DNA of 64,000 bases from Bradyrhizobium prioriisuperbiae (GTDB taxonomy: Bacteria > Pseudomonadota > Alphaproteobacteria > Rhizobiales > Xanthobacteraceae). Within the stretch, counting starts at the first letter, position 1, and every line of letters begins with the position of its first letter. Shown in pieces: positions 18,167-27,505 of the stretch. Under the pieces are notes generated by a model, which was not told the DNA's origin, searched no databases, and was given only the letters and a program-made list of their open reading frames with translations. The DNA is taken from the NCBI RefSeq assembly GCF_032397745.1, contig NZ_CP135921.1:3224001-3288000 (forward strand). Direction: 5' to 3'. Made by a program: the position numbers and the translations under genes.

Positions 18167-18197
18167 AAAAAGAGCCGCCCCGCAGGGCGGCTCTTTT
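18167..18197. terminator. Bidirectional terminator after DUF2865 copy A
   Basis: AAAAAGAGCCGCCC and GGGCGGCTCTTTT flank the 4-base loop CGCA; A-run and T-run flanks allow use on both strands. The same layout (DUF2865 end, hairpin, receptor end) recurs at 20221-20342. Confidence 0.85.
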
Positions 18198-18214
18198 GCT
18201 TGTGACGCTGATTG

Positions 18215-18276
18215 TTATGCAGCGCGAATGTTGGCGAGGAAGTCTGTCACCTGGCCGCCGCGCCCTGCTGCTCGAC
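18215..18276 (-). pseudogene. Remnant of a chemoreceptor gene 3' end
   Basis: Read leftward, this encodes VEQQGAA joined out of frame to [13 protein letters not shown] and stop. The intact receptor gene at 20340 has VEQQGAA, then about 55 more codons, then [12 protein letters not shown] and stop. The fragment is therefore a receptor C-terminus with an internal deletion and a frameshift. Upstream sequence to about 18456 is open but does not match the receptor. Confidence 0.8.
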
Positions 18277-18511
18277 CGGCTCGCCGTCTCGAAAAGGAAG
18301 CACCAGGCGGTCGGTGCCAGCATCCTGGAGGGCATCGACGAGATCGTGACCTGCGCCAAGCCTTGATTGTCCATCAAGCCAAACATGCCCGGGTTGAGGA
18401 AATCTCGATAGCTGCGTAACATTCCAACCGGCGGCGATCTGTATGTGGTTGCGCATTTTAAGAAGATGAATGACGTTCGTCTCCGCGGTAGCTGCCTGGG
18501 GGCTTCATATC

Positions 18512-20185
18512 ATGCTGCACCAAATATTCGCATTCGCGCGCGTGCTCTTCGCGCTTTCGGCTATTTTCGTGGCACTGCCGAGCGAAGCCGCCGCGACGGT
18601 CTGGCTATCCTTTAACACGGCAGGATCTCCGGTGGGCGACGTCCAACCTACCAGAATCTCTGGGTCGATCACGACGTCGTTCTCACTCACAGACGGGAAC
18701 GCCGTTGTGCAAGTCCGAAATGCCAATGGGCAGATTGTTTTTGAGAAAGACGTTTCCAATCTGAATTTCCAACCCGGCACGGCTCTCCCCATCTCTTTCA
18801 CATACACGCCCGTGGTGAGTGGAAATTTTAGTATTTCCGCGGGGCTTTTCAGCTCGGATTGGAACACAACCTATCAATGGACGGATCAATTATCATTTTT
18901 CGCAGTGTCCGCTTCGACCGCCGCACACACTTATCATGTATCTCCGACCGGATCGGATGGGAATCTGGGAACGTTGAGCGCGCCATTGCGAACAATCGGC
19001 TATGCCGTATCTCTCGCCCAACCCGGCACCGATATCGTCGTGCGCGCTGGTACCTACTACGAGGCAGTCGGATTTGGCGCCAGCGGCACGGCCGGCGCTC
19101 CGATTCGTCTGTATGCCTACGGCGGCGAGAAAGTGATCGTCGACGGATCCTCGAATTCGGCCAATGCGAATAATATCGGTGTGAGCGGCGCCTATGTCAT
19201 TATAAACGGCTTCGAAGTGCAAAACTCGAAAAATGCCGGCATTGTCGCCTACAACACCCACCACGTGACGATCAGCAATAATATCGTCCACGGCTCCTAC
19301 AGTGCTGGCATCGCGTCAACCAACTGGATAAATATTGGGAATTCCCATGACAACGTCATTCAGGGGAATATCGTGTATAACAATGTATTGCAGAACTCCT
19401 CGCGCACGGCCGGCAGCGGATGGAGTCAAGGAATCTCGGTATCTTGGGACAACAATTCAATTATCACGGAAAACACGTCCTATAATAATTATGGCGAGGG
19501 CATAGGAACATTTCTTTCCGTCGGCGTGATGATCTCGAATAACGTCGTTTATGACAATTACAGCGTCGAAATATACTTGGATAACGCCGCAAGCGCGACG
19601 GTTAACGCAAATTCGATCTATAACACCGGCAATTCTGCATTCTTCCGGAATGGATACCAAGCCTCATCCATTCAATTGGCGCGCGAGACCTATTCGCAAT
19701 CCGAGCCGCTCGTCAACCTGACGATTACCAACAACGTTGCCGTCAATGGGGCGTTTGGCTTTTTCTATGGCAATTATGGTAGCGGGGGCGGTATCCAAAA
19801 TAGTCTTATTGCCAACAACACATTTGTGAATGCGACGGGCAACGCAATATATATCGACCCTTCGCAGGGCCACAGCGGCAACACGTATGCGAATAACATT
19901 GTCTATAAGAACGTGGGGAGCGGAACCCTTGTTGCGGGAACCAATAGTGGCGCGATCTTTTCGCACAACAATTGGTTTGGCAGCAGCGCGGGGTATTTTG
20001 CCGGAGCAGGCGATATCAACGCCGATCCGCAATTCGTCACTTCCGGCATGGTTGCGGCAACGGATTACGTTCTGCAACCAACCACCTCTCCCTGCCGTTG
20101 GGCCGGCATGTCCTTGAGCCAAGTGACGAGAGATTATTTCGGACAGACGAGAAGCGTGCCGCCGACCATCGGCGCATTTAACTGA
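18512..20185 (+). CDS. Secreted right-handed parallel beta-helix protein
   Basis: About 557 aa. Signal peptide HQIFAFARVLFALSAIFVALPSEAAA, then an Ig-like or carbohydrate-binding-like domain (about 30-140), then HTYHVSPTGSDGNLGTLSAPLRTI, the usual start of DUF1565/Pel9-type beta-helix domains. Many Asn-rich PbH1 coils follow (HHVTISNNIVHGSY, ITENTSYNNYG, MISNNVVYDN, NSLIANNTFVN) up to NADPQFV and DYFGQTRSVPPTIGAFN. Family members bind or cleave acidic polysaccharides; no catalytic set was identified. Codons such as AAT, ATA and TAT are far more frequent than in neighbouring genes, and receptor and DUF2865 remnants flank it, so acquisition is likely. Confidence 0.85.
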   Translation: MLHQIFAFARVLFALSAIFVALPSEAAATVWLSFNTAGSPVGDVQPTRISGSITTSFSLTDGNAVVQVRNANGQIVFEKDVSNLNFQPGTALPISFTYTPVVSGNFSISAGLFSSDWNTTYQWTDQLSFFAVSASTAAHTYHVSPTGSDGNLGTLSAPLRTIGYAVSLAQPGTDIVVRAGTYYEAVGFGASGTAGAPIRLYAYGGEKVIVDGSSNSANANNIGVSGAYVIINGFEVQNSKNAGIVAYNTHHVTISNNIVHGSYSAGIASTNWINIGNSHDNVIQGNIVYNNVLQNSSRTAGSGWSQGISVSWDNNSIITENTSYNNYGEGIGTFLSVGVMISNNVVYDNYSVEIYLDNAASATVNANSIYNTGNSAFFRNGYQASSIQLARETYSQSEPLVNLTITNNVAVNGAFGFFYGNYGSGGGIQNSLIANNTFVNATGNAIYIDPSQGHSGNTYANNIVYKNVGSGTLVAGTNSGAIFSHNNWFGSSAGYFAGAGDINADPQFVTSGMVAATDYVLQPTTSPCRWAGMSLSQVTRDYFGQTRSVPPTIGAFN

Positions 20186-20220
20186 CAGCGAAGACTTGAC
20201 GATCCGCCGCCAATTTGATC

Positions 20221-20283
20221 AGGCCCTCGGTTCGCGCAAAATTCGAACGGGTGCCGGTGGTGGCCACGGAATGGAGTTTTTGA
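20221..20283 (+). pseudogene. Remnant of a DUF2865 gene 3' end
   Basis: Encodes RPSVRAKFERVPVVATEWSF and stop. The first 15 residues match the C-terminus of DUF2865 copy A (SPSVRAKFERVPVVANE). Nothing of the upstream part of that gene is present. Nucleotide identity to copy A here is only about 80%, so this is not a recent duplicate. Confidence 0.8.
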
Positions 20284-20301
20284 TCCTGGCTTGTGCCTTG
20301 A

Positions 20302-20335
20302 ATAAAACAGCCGCCCGATCGGGCGGCTGTTTTAT
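20302..20335. terminator. Bidirectional terminator before the chemoreceptor gene end
   Basis: ATAAAACAGCCGCCC and GGGCGGCTGTTTTAT form a 15-bp stem around GATC; it can end transcription from both sides and ends 4 bp before the receptor stop codon. Confidence 0.85.
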
Positions 20336-20339
20336 CTTG

Positions 20340-22433
20340 TCAGGCGGCGCGAATGTTGGCGAGGAAGTCGGTGACCTGGCTGCGGAGCTGCCGGGTCCGG
20401 ACATCGAGGGCTTCCGCGGCCGCCTTGACGTTCTGTGCGGCGGATCCGGTTGCGTCGGCACCGGCGCTGACGCCGGTGATGTTGTTCGACACGTCCTGGG
20501 TGCCCAGCGCTGCTTGCTGGGTGTTACGGGTGATCTCCTGGGTCGCCGCACCCTGCTGTTCGACCGCGGCCGCAATCGCCGTCGCCACTTCACTCACCTC
20601 GCCGATGGTGCCGCCGATGGCCTTGATGGCGTCCATTGCCTCATTGGCGACCTTGCGGACGGCGGCGATCTGCAGGGAAATCTCCTCGGTGGCCTTGGCG
20701 GTCTGATTGGCCAGCGATTTGACTTCCGAGGCGACCACCGAAAAACCCTTGCCGGCTTCGCCGGCGCGTGCCGCCTCGATGGTGGCGTTGAGGGCCAGCA
20801 GGTTGGTCTGGCTGGCGATGGTGTTGATCAATTCCACCACTTCGCCGATCCGGTTCGCGGTCTGCGCCAGCCCCTGCACGGTGCCGTCGGTCTCGCGCGC
20901 CTGGCTGACGGCGCGGGTGGCGATGCCGGCGGCGTGGGTCACCTGCCGGCTGATGTCGTTGATCGATGCGCTGAGCTCTTCCGAGGCGGAAGCCACGCTC
21001 TGCACGTTCATCGAGGCTTCGCCGGAGGCGCGCGCCGCGAGCTGAATTTGGGCGTTGGTCTGGTCGGAGACTGCCGACATGCTGCTGGAGGTCTCTCCCA
21101 TCTGCTGTGAGGCCTGGCCCAGCGCGTCCAGGGTCTCGCGCATCTGGCCCTCGAACTGGGCGATATGCTGTTCGATCGCCTGCTGTCGTCCCGCAGCCTG
21201 GGCGCTTCGGCTGGTCTGGTCGGCTTCGATGCGAGCCTTCTCCATGGCGTTCTGCTTGAAGGTGCCCAACGCACCCGCCAGCGCGCCGATTTCATCGCGG
21301 CGGTCTGCGAACGGCGCATCGGCGGTCAGGTCGCCGGCCGCGACCTTGAGCATGGCGTCGCGAATGCTCTGCAGCGGCATGATCACGCGCTTGCGCACGG
21401 CCCACATGCTGCCGAATGCGATGGCGAGCGCACCGACCAGCAGTATGAGCTGCCCGATCAAAGCCCATTGCGCCGCGGACTGCCGGCTCGCGCCGTAGTC
21501 CTTGGCGGCGTCGAGCGCGCTTTCGGCGACAGCGACCGCCGATGCCATCCGCGCCACCGTGTAGGGGCTCCACTGGCTGGCGGTCATTTCCGGCTTTTCC
21601 CCTGACATCAGGGCCTTCAGGAGGCGGTCACGCAGCGTGGTGTATTGCGGGTCGAAATAGGCGGTCTTCGCGTCCGAGAGCGCTCTGGCGAGGCTGGCGG
21701 GCAGTTTCATGCCGGCCGACGCGGTTTCAAGCGCGGTCCAAGCGATCTGAAGACCGCCGACATGCTTTATATAGGTCTGCTCGGTCTCGCCGGAGACTTT
21801 GCCGGCGCCGAGGCCGTTTGACACCAGCAGCGAGGCTTCGCCAGCCGTGTTGCGCAGCAGCCAAGCCATCTGCTTGATCGCAAGCAACTGGTCGATCACC
21901 GGGTCGGCGTGATTGACGTCGGCTGCGAGCCGTGCGGACAGCTTTTCGAGCACCTCCAGCAGTGTGGCGGTCGTGTCCATGAACTCCTTTGCCAGGGTCG
22001 GACGTCGCGATGCTTTTGGTTTGGCCATGGCGTCCCAGGCCTCGGTCTGCAGGGCTTTCAGCTTCTCGAACTGTTGCGTCAGCTCGGGCAGCAGCACATT
22101 GCGATCGGCGAACTCCATCGCCGACAACAGACCGATTGCCGATTGTATGGCCGGCATTTCGGCGCCCTGGATGCCCTGGAGATAGGTGACGATGTCAGGT
22201 TGAATGACGGCCTCGCCGGTGAGGGTGCGGTTGGTGGTGGAGCGGTCGGTGCGCAGATTGTGCATCGCCTTGAAGGCATCGGCGGATGCGGCGGCCACCG
22301 TCCTCATCCGGCTTGCGGAGCGCAGTTGCTGCAGCGAATCCCAGGCCGTGAACGACAGCATGGCCACAATGCCACACGCCATGATCCCGATGACGGATGT
22401 CAGCAGCGCAGTCACACTTAAACGATTCAGCAT
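20340..22433 (-). CDS. Methyl-accepting chemotaxis protein
   Basis: Transmembrane chemoreceptor of 697 aa. TM1 is near residues 8-30 ([18 protein letters not shown]), a periplasmic helical sensor of about 290 residues follows, TM2 is near 322-346 ([17 protein letters not shown]), then HAMP ([20 protein letters not shown]) and the signalling domain, whose hairpin tip reads [20 protein letters not shown] then [19 protein letters not shown]. The C-terminus is [12 protein letters not shown] with no CheR-binding pentapeptide. The ligand is unknown. A 3'-end remnant of a sister gene lies at 18215. Confidence 0.93.
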   Translation of the reverse strand: MLNRLSVTALLTSVIGIMACGIVAMLSFTAWDSLQQLRSASRMRTVAAASADAFKAMHNLRTDRSTTNRTLTGEAVIQPDIVTYLQGIQGAEMPAIQSAIGLLSAMEFADRNVLLPELTQQFEKLKALQTEAWDAMAKPKASRRPTLAKEFMDTTATLLEVLEKLSARLAADVNHADPVIDQLLAIKQMAWLLRNTAGEASLLVSNGLGAGKVSGETEQTYIKHVGGLQIAWTALETASAGMKLPASLARALSDAKTAYFDPQYTTLRDRLLKALMSGEKPEMTASQWSPYTVARMASAVAVAESALDAAKDYGASRQSAAQWALIGQLILLVGALAIAFGSMWAVRKRVIMPLQSIRDAMLKVAAGDLTADAPFADRRDEIGALAGALGTFKQNAMEKARIEADQTSRSAQAAGRQQAIEQHIAQFEGQMRETLDALGQASQQMGETSSSMSAVSDQTNAQIQLAARASGEASMNVQSVASASEELSASINDISRQVTHAAGIATRAVSQARETDGTVQGLAQTANRIGEVVELINTIASQTNLLALNATIEAARAGEAGKGFSVVASEVKSLANQTAKATEEISLQIAAVRKVANEAMDAIKAIGGTIGEVSEVATAIAAAVEQQGAATQEITRNTQQAALGTQDVSNNITGVSAGADATGSAAQNVKAAAEALDVRTRQLRSQVTDFLANIRAA

Positions 22434-22560
22434 CGATTCCCCCCGGATCCCCAGAGGCCAGCACTAACGATAAGAGGTAAAAATACCGGTAACCATATGC
22501 CGCGTTCATGGGTTGTGAGCGGCCGTGGATTGCAACCGCCAGTTCGACGTTCCCAGCTCT

Positions 22561-22585
22561 GGAACCGCCGTCATCGACGCGAGTT
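22561..22585 (+). promoter_or_regulatory. EcfG-like promoter before the small membrane gene at 22641
   Basis: GGAAC at 22561-22565 is followed after 16 bases by AGTT at 22582-22585, one mismatch to CGTT, 55 bp before the ATG. Confidence 0.45.
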
Positions 22586-22640
22586 GATCAGCCAAGCCGG
22601 CATGATGCCGCGTCCTTGGTTATTTCCTGGAGTTGTTTGC

Positions 22641-22799
22641 ATGTCATTGCTGATCAGCGCGCTGGTCACCTTCCTGGTGGTCATTCTGGTTTTGTATCTC
22701 GTGAACATGTTGCCGATCGACGGTCGCGCCAAGCAGATCATCCGCGTCATCGTCATCATCATCGGCGTGCTCAATCTGCTTCGGCCGCTGATGTATTGA
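22641..22799 (+). CDS. Thivi_2564-like small membrane protein, 52 aa
   Basis: Two hydrophobic helices, ALVTFLVVILVLYLVNMLP and RVIVIIIGVLNLLRPLMY, joined by IDGRAKQII, a pattern I recall from the Thivi_2564 family of small membrane proteins. CTGGAG lies upstream of the ATG. It follows an EcfG-like promoter. Role unknown; resemblance to DUF3309 in size and topology suggests an envelope stress function. Confidence 0.72.
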   Translation: MSLLISALVTFLVVILVLYLVNMLPIDGRAKQIIRVIVIIIGVLNLLRPLMY

Positions 22800-23034
22800 G
22801 GCCCGTCAATCGGAGCCCTCAAGTCGAAGCGCTGGTGATAGGCCAAGGATCCGGAGACCATCTCCCGGGTCCTTAACGACAACAATCACTAAATCGATTT
22901 GCCTGAAATACGGGCGGCGCTTTAACGTGAAACGCGCTATCGTGTGGTTCGATAAGACCGTTGTCATCCGTACGACAACGTCCCGATGTATTTTCAGCAG
23001 ATTACGCCCGCGGTTTGAGCGGATGGAGTGTTTC

Positions 23035-23625
23035 GTGAACGGCTTTCGGGCGATCCGCCTGGTTCTGTCTGTAGTCTGCCTGAGCATGGCCGCGGTGCCG
23101 CAAGCGGGTGCGCAGGATTTCTTCGCCTCCTTGTTCGCACCTCCCGCGGCGCCGGTCGAGGCGGTGCCCGGCACCCGCCTCACCGTCAGGCCGCGCGCGC
23201 CCCGCGCTGAGCGTGCCTTCTGTGTTCGCACGTGTGATGGGCGATACTTCCCGCTCCAGGCCGCCAGCAAATCGTCCAGCGCCGAGTCCTGCAGCAATCT
23301 GTGTCCGGCCACTGAGACCAAAGTGTTTTTCGGCGATACCATCGATGCGGCCTCCACCCGGGAGGGGAGGTCCTACAGCAAGAGCACCAACGCGTTCCGC
23401 TACCGCAATGAGTTCGTGGCGAACTGCACCTGCAACGTTGGCGGCGCGTTCGGGCTGGCGCATATCCGCATCGAGGATGACAAGACGATCCGTCCCGGCG
23501 ATATCATTGCCGAGGCGAAGGGATTGGTGGTGGCCGAAGGCAGCCGGCGGCATGGCATTGTGTTCAGGCCGATGTCGGCGGCGCGGGCCAAGTCGGAGCG
23601 ACTGCCGGTCGTGGCTTCGCAATAG
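23035..23625 (+). CDS. DUF2865 exported protein, copy B
   Basis: Secreted protein of about 196 aa from GTG 23035, chosen because GGAG lies 6 bp before it; an ATG at 23023 is also in frame. Signal peptide LVLSVVCLSMAAVPQAGA, then DFFASLFAPP, then the DUF2865 core: FCVRTCDGRYFPLQ, CSNLCPATETKVFFGDTID, AFRYRNEFVANCTCN, PGDIIAEAKGLVVAEG, and an end KSERLPVVASQ like that of copy A. Cysteines match copy A. Convergent with glcB across a shared terminator. Confidence 0.83.
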   Translation: MNGFRAIRLVLSVVCLSMAAVPQAGAQDFFASLFAPPAAPVEAVPGTRLTVRPRAPRAERAFCVRTCDGRYFPLQAASKSSSAESCSNLCPATETKVFFGDTIDAASTREGRSYSKSTNAFRYRNEFVANCTCNVGGAFGLAHIRIEDDKTIRPGDIIAEAKGLVVAEGSRRHGIVFRPMSAARAKSERLPVVASQ

Positions 23626-23646
23626 TCGCCCGTTCTGTGGAGGCAC

Positions 23647-23679
23647 GAAAAAGCCCCGGCGCGAACCGGGGCTTTTTTA
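23647..23679. terminator. Bidirectional terminator between DUF2865 copy B and glcB
   Basis: AAAAAGCCCCGG and CCGGGGCTTTTTT form the stem around a 6-base loop, with A- and T-runs on both sides, serving both convergent genes. Confidence 0.88.
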
Positions 23680-23699
23680 ATGAGATCAGGACAACGGGT

Positions 23700-25862
23700 T
23701 CAGCCTGCCACCTTCGCTTCCTTGCGGCGGGCATGCAGGATGAACTCGGTGTAGCCATTGGGCTGCTCGCGTCCCTTGAAGACGAGGTCGGAGGCCGCCT
23801 GGAAGGCGATGCCGTCAAAGCCAGGTGCCATCGGCTTGTAGAGCGGATCGCCGGCGTTCTGCCGGTCGACCACCACCGCCATCCGCTTCAGCGATTCCAT
23901 CACCTGGTCCTTGCTGACGACGCCCTGGTGCAGCCAGTTGGCCAGATGCTGGCTGGAGATGCGCAGGGTAGCGCGATCTTCCATCAGGCCGACATCGTGG
24001 ATGTCAGGCACCTTGGAGCAGCCGACGCCCTGATCGATCCAACGGACCACATAGCCGAGGATGCCCTGGCAGTTGTTGTCGATCTCCTGCTTGACGTCAT
24101 CAGGGGCCCAGTTCGACTGCGACACCGGAATGGTGAGGATGTCGGACAGTTTGGCCCGCGGCACGGCCTGCTTGATCTCGGTCTGGCGCTTCGCCACGTC
24201 GACCTGATGGTAGTGCAGGGCGTGCAGGGTCGCCGCCGTCGGCGACGGCACCCAGGCCGTGGTCGCGCCGGCCTGCGGGTGGCCGATCTTCTGCGCCAGC
24301 ATGTCGGCCATCTTGTCGGGGGCCGCCCACATGCCCTTGCCGATCTGGGCATGGCCGGGCAGGCCGTCGATCAAGCCGTTGTCGACGTTCCAGTCCTCAT
24401 AGGCCTTGATCCAGGGCTGCGCCTTCATGTCGTTCTTGCGGATCATCGGGCCGGCTTCGATCGAGGTGTGGATCTCGTCGCCGGTGCGGTCGAGGAAGCC
24501 GGTGTTGATGAACACCACGCGCTCCGAGGCCACCTGGATGCAGGCCTTCAGGTTGACCGTGGTGCGGCGCTCCTCGTCCATGATGCCGACCTTCAGCGTG
24601 TTCTTCGGCAGCGACAGCACCTGCTCGACGCGGCCGAACAGCTCGCAGGTCAGCGCCACCTCGTCGGGGCCGTGCATCTTCGGCTTGACGATATAGACCG
24701 AGCCGGCGCGGCTGTTGCGTGTCGACGAATGGCCCTTCAGGTCGTGCACGGCCAAGAGGCCGGCGACGGCGGCGTCCAGGAAGCCTTCCGGGATTTCCGC
24801 GCCGGTGCTGTCGAGCACCGCGTCGGTGTACATGTGATGGCCGACATTGCGCATCAGCAGCAGGCTGCGCCCATGCAAGCGGACTTCCTTGCCATCGGGC
24901 GAAGTGTAGACGCGGTCGGCATTCAGCGTGCGCTTTTGCGTCTTGCCGCCCTTCTCGAAGTCGGCGGACAGCGTGCCGTTCATCAGGCCCAGAGTGTTGC
25001 GATAGACCAGTACCTTGTCCTCGGCGTCGACGGCGGCAACGCTGTCTTCCATGTCGAGAATGGTGCTGACGGCGGATTCGAGGATCACGTCGGACACGCC
25101 CGCGGCGTCATCCCTGCCGATGATGTGGCTGCGGTCGATGTTGATGTCGATGTGCAGGCCGTTGTTGACCAGCAGGATCGCTTCCGGCGATGCCGCGGCA
25201 CCGTGATAGCCGGCGAACTGCTTCGGGTTCTTCAACGCGGTGGTGGTGCCATTGGTCAGCTTGATCGCAAGCGCGCCCTTGTCGATGGCGTAGGACGACA
25301 CTTCGCTGTGGCTGCCGCTGGCCAGTGGCGCGGCCTGGTCGAGGAAGGCCTTGGCCCTGGCGATCACCTTGGCGCCGCGCGCCTTGTTGTAACCCTTGCC
25401 GCCTTCGCTGGGATCATGCGGGATCGCGTCGGTGCCGTAGAATGCGTCGTACAGGCTGCCCCAGCGGGCGTTCGCCGCGTTGAGCGAATAGCGCGCGTTG
25501 GTCAGCGGCACCACCAGCTGTGGCCCACAGATCTGGCCGATTTCCGGGTCGATATTGGTTGTGGTGACTTCGCGGGTGGCCGGCTCGTCCAGCAGGTAGC
25601 CGATCTCCTTCAGGAACGCCGTGTAGACGTTGAGATCGAAGGGCTTGCCCTTGTTGGCGCGGTGCCAGTCGTCGATCTTGGCTTGCAGGCTGTCGCGAAA
25701 CGCCAGCAGCTCCTTGTTGCGCGGCGCGAGGTCGCGGACGATCGCAGCAAGCCCGGCCCAAAAGCTGTCGGCGGAGATCCCGGTCTGGGGAGCGGCTTCC
25801 TTGGCGATGAAGTCGGCAAGGACTGTGTCGATCTTCAATCCACTGGCTTCGATGCGTGTCAT
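23700..25862 (-). CDS. glcB: Malate synthase G
   Basis: Condenses glyoxylate with acetyl-CoA to malate. The 720-aa length from [18 protein letters not shown] is that of the monomeric G isoform. Typical segments are [38 protein letters not shown], the glyoxylate/Mg region [31 protein letters not shown] and [27 protein letters not shown] (in parts). The start at 25862 removes 35 upstream residues that do not fit the family. Isocitrate lyase is not in this window, so its partner pathway (glyoxylate shunt or glycolate use) cannot be told. Confidence 0.96.
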   Translation of the reverse strand: MTRIEASGLKIDTVLADFIAKEAAPQTGISADSFWAGLAAIVRDLAPRNKELLAFRDSLQAKIDDWHRANKGKPFDLNVYTAFLKEIGYLLDEPATREVTTTNIDPEIGQICGPQLVVPLTNARYSLNAANARWGSLYDAFYGTDAIPHDPSEGGKGYNKARGAKVIARAKAFLDQAAPLASGSHSEVSSYAIDKGALAIKLTNGTTTALKNPKQFAGYHGAAASPEAILLVNNGLHIDINIDRSHIIGRDDAAGVSDVILESAVSTILDMEDSVAAVDAEDKVLVYRNTLGLMNGTLSADFEKGGKTQKRTLNADRVYTSPDGKEVRLHGRSLLLMRNVGHHMYTDAVLDSTGAEIPEGFLDAAVAGLLAVHDLKGHSSTRNSRAGSVYIVKPKMHGPDEVALTCELFGRVEQVLSLPKNTLKVGIMDEERRTTVNLKACIQVASERVVFINTGFLDRTGDEIHTSIEAGPMIRKNDMKAQPWIKAYEDWNVDNGLIDGLPGHAQIGKGMWAAPDKMADMLAQKIGHPQAGATTAWVPSPTAATLHALHYHQVDVAKRQTEIKQAVPRAKLSDILTIPVSQSNWAPDDVKQEIDNNCQGILGYVVRWIDQGVGCSKVPDIHDVGLMEDRATLRISSQHLANWLHQGVVSKDQVMESLKRMAVVVDRQNAGDPLYKPMAPGFDGIAFQAASDLVFKGREQPNGYTEFILHARRKEAKVAG

Positions 25863-26159
25863 GTTTTGCAATCTCACGGAACAGGGGCGGGGCTGCCGCC
25901 TTGGGCCTCGGAGCGCCCCGCGGTTTCGGCAAATGCCGGCCCCTTGGGAAAAAACACTCCAAATCAATAGCTTGTGCGATATTCGCCGGTCGACCAGGGG
26001 CCATTTTGGGCGGACAACGCGCAGGCGGGACGAGGCGCTGTTTGCAGGTGCGAACAGCGTTGCAACGTGGTTTTAGCGCCAAAGGCCGGGAAAAGAGAAG
26101 AGGCTTGCCACCGTCATTTCGTCGGGACCAGATTCCCGTCATGCGGGATAATGGAGGCC
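25863..26159. other. Intergenic stretch upstream of glcB
   Basis: About 300 bp between the glcB start and the end of the small gene at 26160. It must hold the glcB promoter, but I see no clear motif, repeat or gene. Confidence 0.4.
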
Positions 26160-26621
26160 TCAGTCCGTCCCCGCGGTGGCCGCGGGCGGGAAGATGTCCG
26201 CCTCGCCTGTCTGGGCGTAGGCCTGGCCGAATTCGATGGTCCCGTTGCCGATCTTGTAGGGCACCATGACCGTTACGGAATATCCGTCGCGATGGTTCAT
26301 CGACACCGCGATTGCGTCGGACGGCTCTCCGGTCGAGGGCACGATGGTCCGCACGTCGTAGACCAGGGCTGTGGCCCTGACCTCGCCTTTGCCGGCGGCC
26401 TCCCGCAAGCCGTCCTTGATCAGGCGGATGAGATCGCCCGAGGGCGGATGCTCTTGCCCGTCGTCGGCGTCCGCTATTGAGATGAACTCTCCATCGATTG
26501 TCTTGGCGCCGCCAAATGGCAGGAATTCGCCGTGACGGCTCAGCGTCTGCTCGGCAAACGGCAGCACGGAATTCATCAGAGACTGGCAGTCCGCTTTGGC
26601 GTCGGTCACATCACGGCTCAT
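26160..26621 (-). CDS. Unknown protein coupled to cysW, 153 aa
   Basis: Soluble, acidic protein without signal peptide or membrane segment. It contains MNSVLPFAEQTLSRHGEFLPFGG at the start, IRLIKDGLREAAGKGEVRATA and YDVRTIVPSTGEPSDAIAVSMNH, and ends in VMVPYKIGNGTIEFGQAYAQ. I do not recognise the family with confidence. Its ATG overlaps the cysW stop by one base (TGATG), so it is translated with the sulfate permease, in the position where cysA would be expected. It has no Walker motifs, so it does not replace the ATPase. Confidence 0.75.
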   Translation of the reverse strand: MSRDVTDAKADCQSLMNSVLPFAEQTLSRHGEFLPFGGAKTIDGEFISIADADDGQEHPPSGDLIRLIKDGLREAAGKGEVRATALVYDVRTIVPSTGEPSDAIAVSMNHRDGYSVTVMVPYKIGNGTIEFGQAYAQTGEADIFPPAATAGTD

Positions 26622-27505
26622 CAATGCGAGGGGCCGGCGTGCGGCACCCGGCCGACCCGCTCCAGTCCCACCTTGATCAGGATGGTCAGCAGCGCAACCG
26701 CCGTCAGCACGGTGGCGGCGGTGAAGGCGCCGACGACATTGTAGTCCTGATAGAGCAATTCGATCTGCAGCGGCAGGGTGGTGGTCTGCCCGCGGATGTT
26801 GCCGGAGACGACGGAGACCGCACCGAACTCGCCCATCACGCGCGCATTGCAGAGAATGGCGCCATAGACCACGGCCCATTTGACGTTCGGCAGTGTCACG
26901 CGCCAGAACGTGGCAAAGCCGGAGGCGCCAAGCGTCACCGCGGCTTCCTCCTCGTCGGTGCCCTGCACCTGCATTAGCGGAATAAGTTCACGCGCGACAA
27001 ACGGCGCGGTGACGAACATGCTGGCCAGGAAAATCGCCGGCAGCGCGAACATCACCTTGATGTCGTAGGCCTCGAGCAGCGGGCCGAACAGGCCCTGCGA
27101 GCCGTAGACGAACAGATAAGCCACGCCGGCAACGATCGGCGACACCGAGTAGGGCAGTTCGATCAACGCGATCAGGAAGGTTCGTCCCGGAAATTCGAAC
27201 TTGGTGACGGTCCAGGCCGCGGCCAGGCCGAACAGGATGTTGATCGGCACCACGATCAGCGCCGTCATCAGCGTCAGCATCACCGCATGCACGGTGGCCG
27301 GCTCGGTCAGGTTGCGCCAGAACACGCCGAGGCCGGACGACAGGCCGGTGGCGACGATCAGCACCAGCGGTGCGACCAGGAAGAACGCCGTGATGATGAA
27401 GACGATGGTGAGCACGATCCGCCGTGGTGTCGGCGCCCCGCCGACCGGCGTATGCATCCAGGCGGCGCGCGTGCTTGAATTGGGTGCGAGAGGCTCCGCC
27501 GACAT
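26621..27505 (-). CDS. cysW: Sulfate ABC transporter permease CysW (operon 1)
   Basis: Inner-membrane permease, 294 aa, six helices, with the binding-protein-dependent transport loop EEEAAVTLGASGFATFWRVTLP that contacts the ATPase. Other marks are [31 protein letters not shown] and [16 protein letters not shown], typical of CysW. Start and stop overlap both neighbours by one base. A paralogue at 39109 lies in the second transporter operon. Confidence 0.93.
   Translation of the reverse strand: MSAEPLAPNSSTRAAWMHTPVGGAPTPRRIVLTIVFIITAFFLVAPLVLIVATGLSSGLGVFWRNLTEPATVHAVMLTLMTALIVVPINILFGLAAAWTVTKFEFPGRTFLIALIELPYSVSPIVAGVAYLFVYGSQGLFGPLLEAYDIKVMFALPAIFLASMFVTAPFVARELIPLMQVQGTDEEEAAVTLGASGFATFWRVTLPNVKWAVVYGAILCNARVMGEFGAVSVVSGNIRGQTTTLPLQIELLYQDYNVVGAFTAATVLTAVALLTILIKVGLERVGRVPHAGPSH

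Larger units (their letters stand above)
18146..18511. other. Junction region between DUF2865 copy A and the beta-helix gene
   Basis: Holds the terminator at 18167, the receptor remnant at 18215-18276 and then about 230 bp without a supported gene, with the base composition becoming AT-richer after 18440. Confidence 0.6.

Noticed and set aside
20196..21110. Plus-strand frame of 304 codons at the chemoreceptor gene 3' end
   Set aside because: Antisense to the conserved signalling domain of the receptor; its first codons overlap the DUF2865 remnant in another frame.
23637..25970. Open frame of 777 codons on the + strand opposite malate synthase
   Set aside because: The minus-strand glcB is a complete, conserved enzyme; the antisense frame is open because of high GC at third positions, is Arg/His/Gly-rich and shows no family motif.
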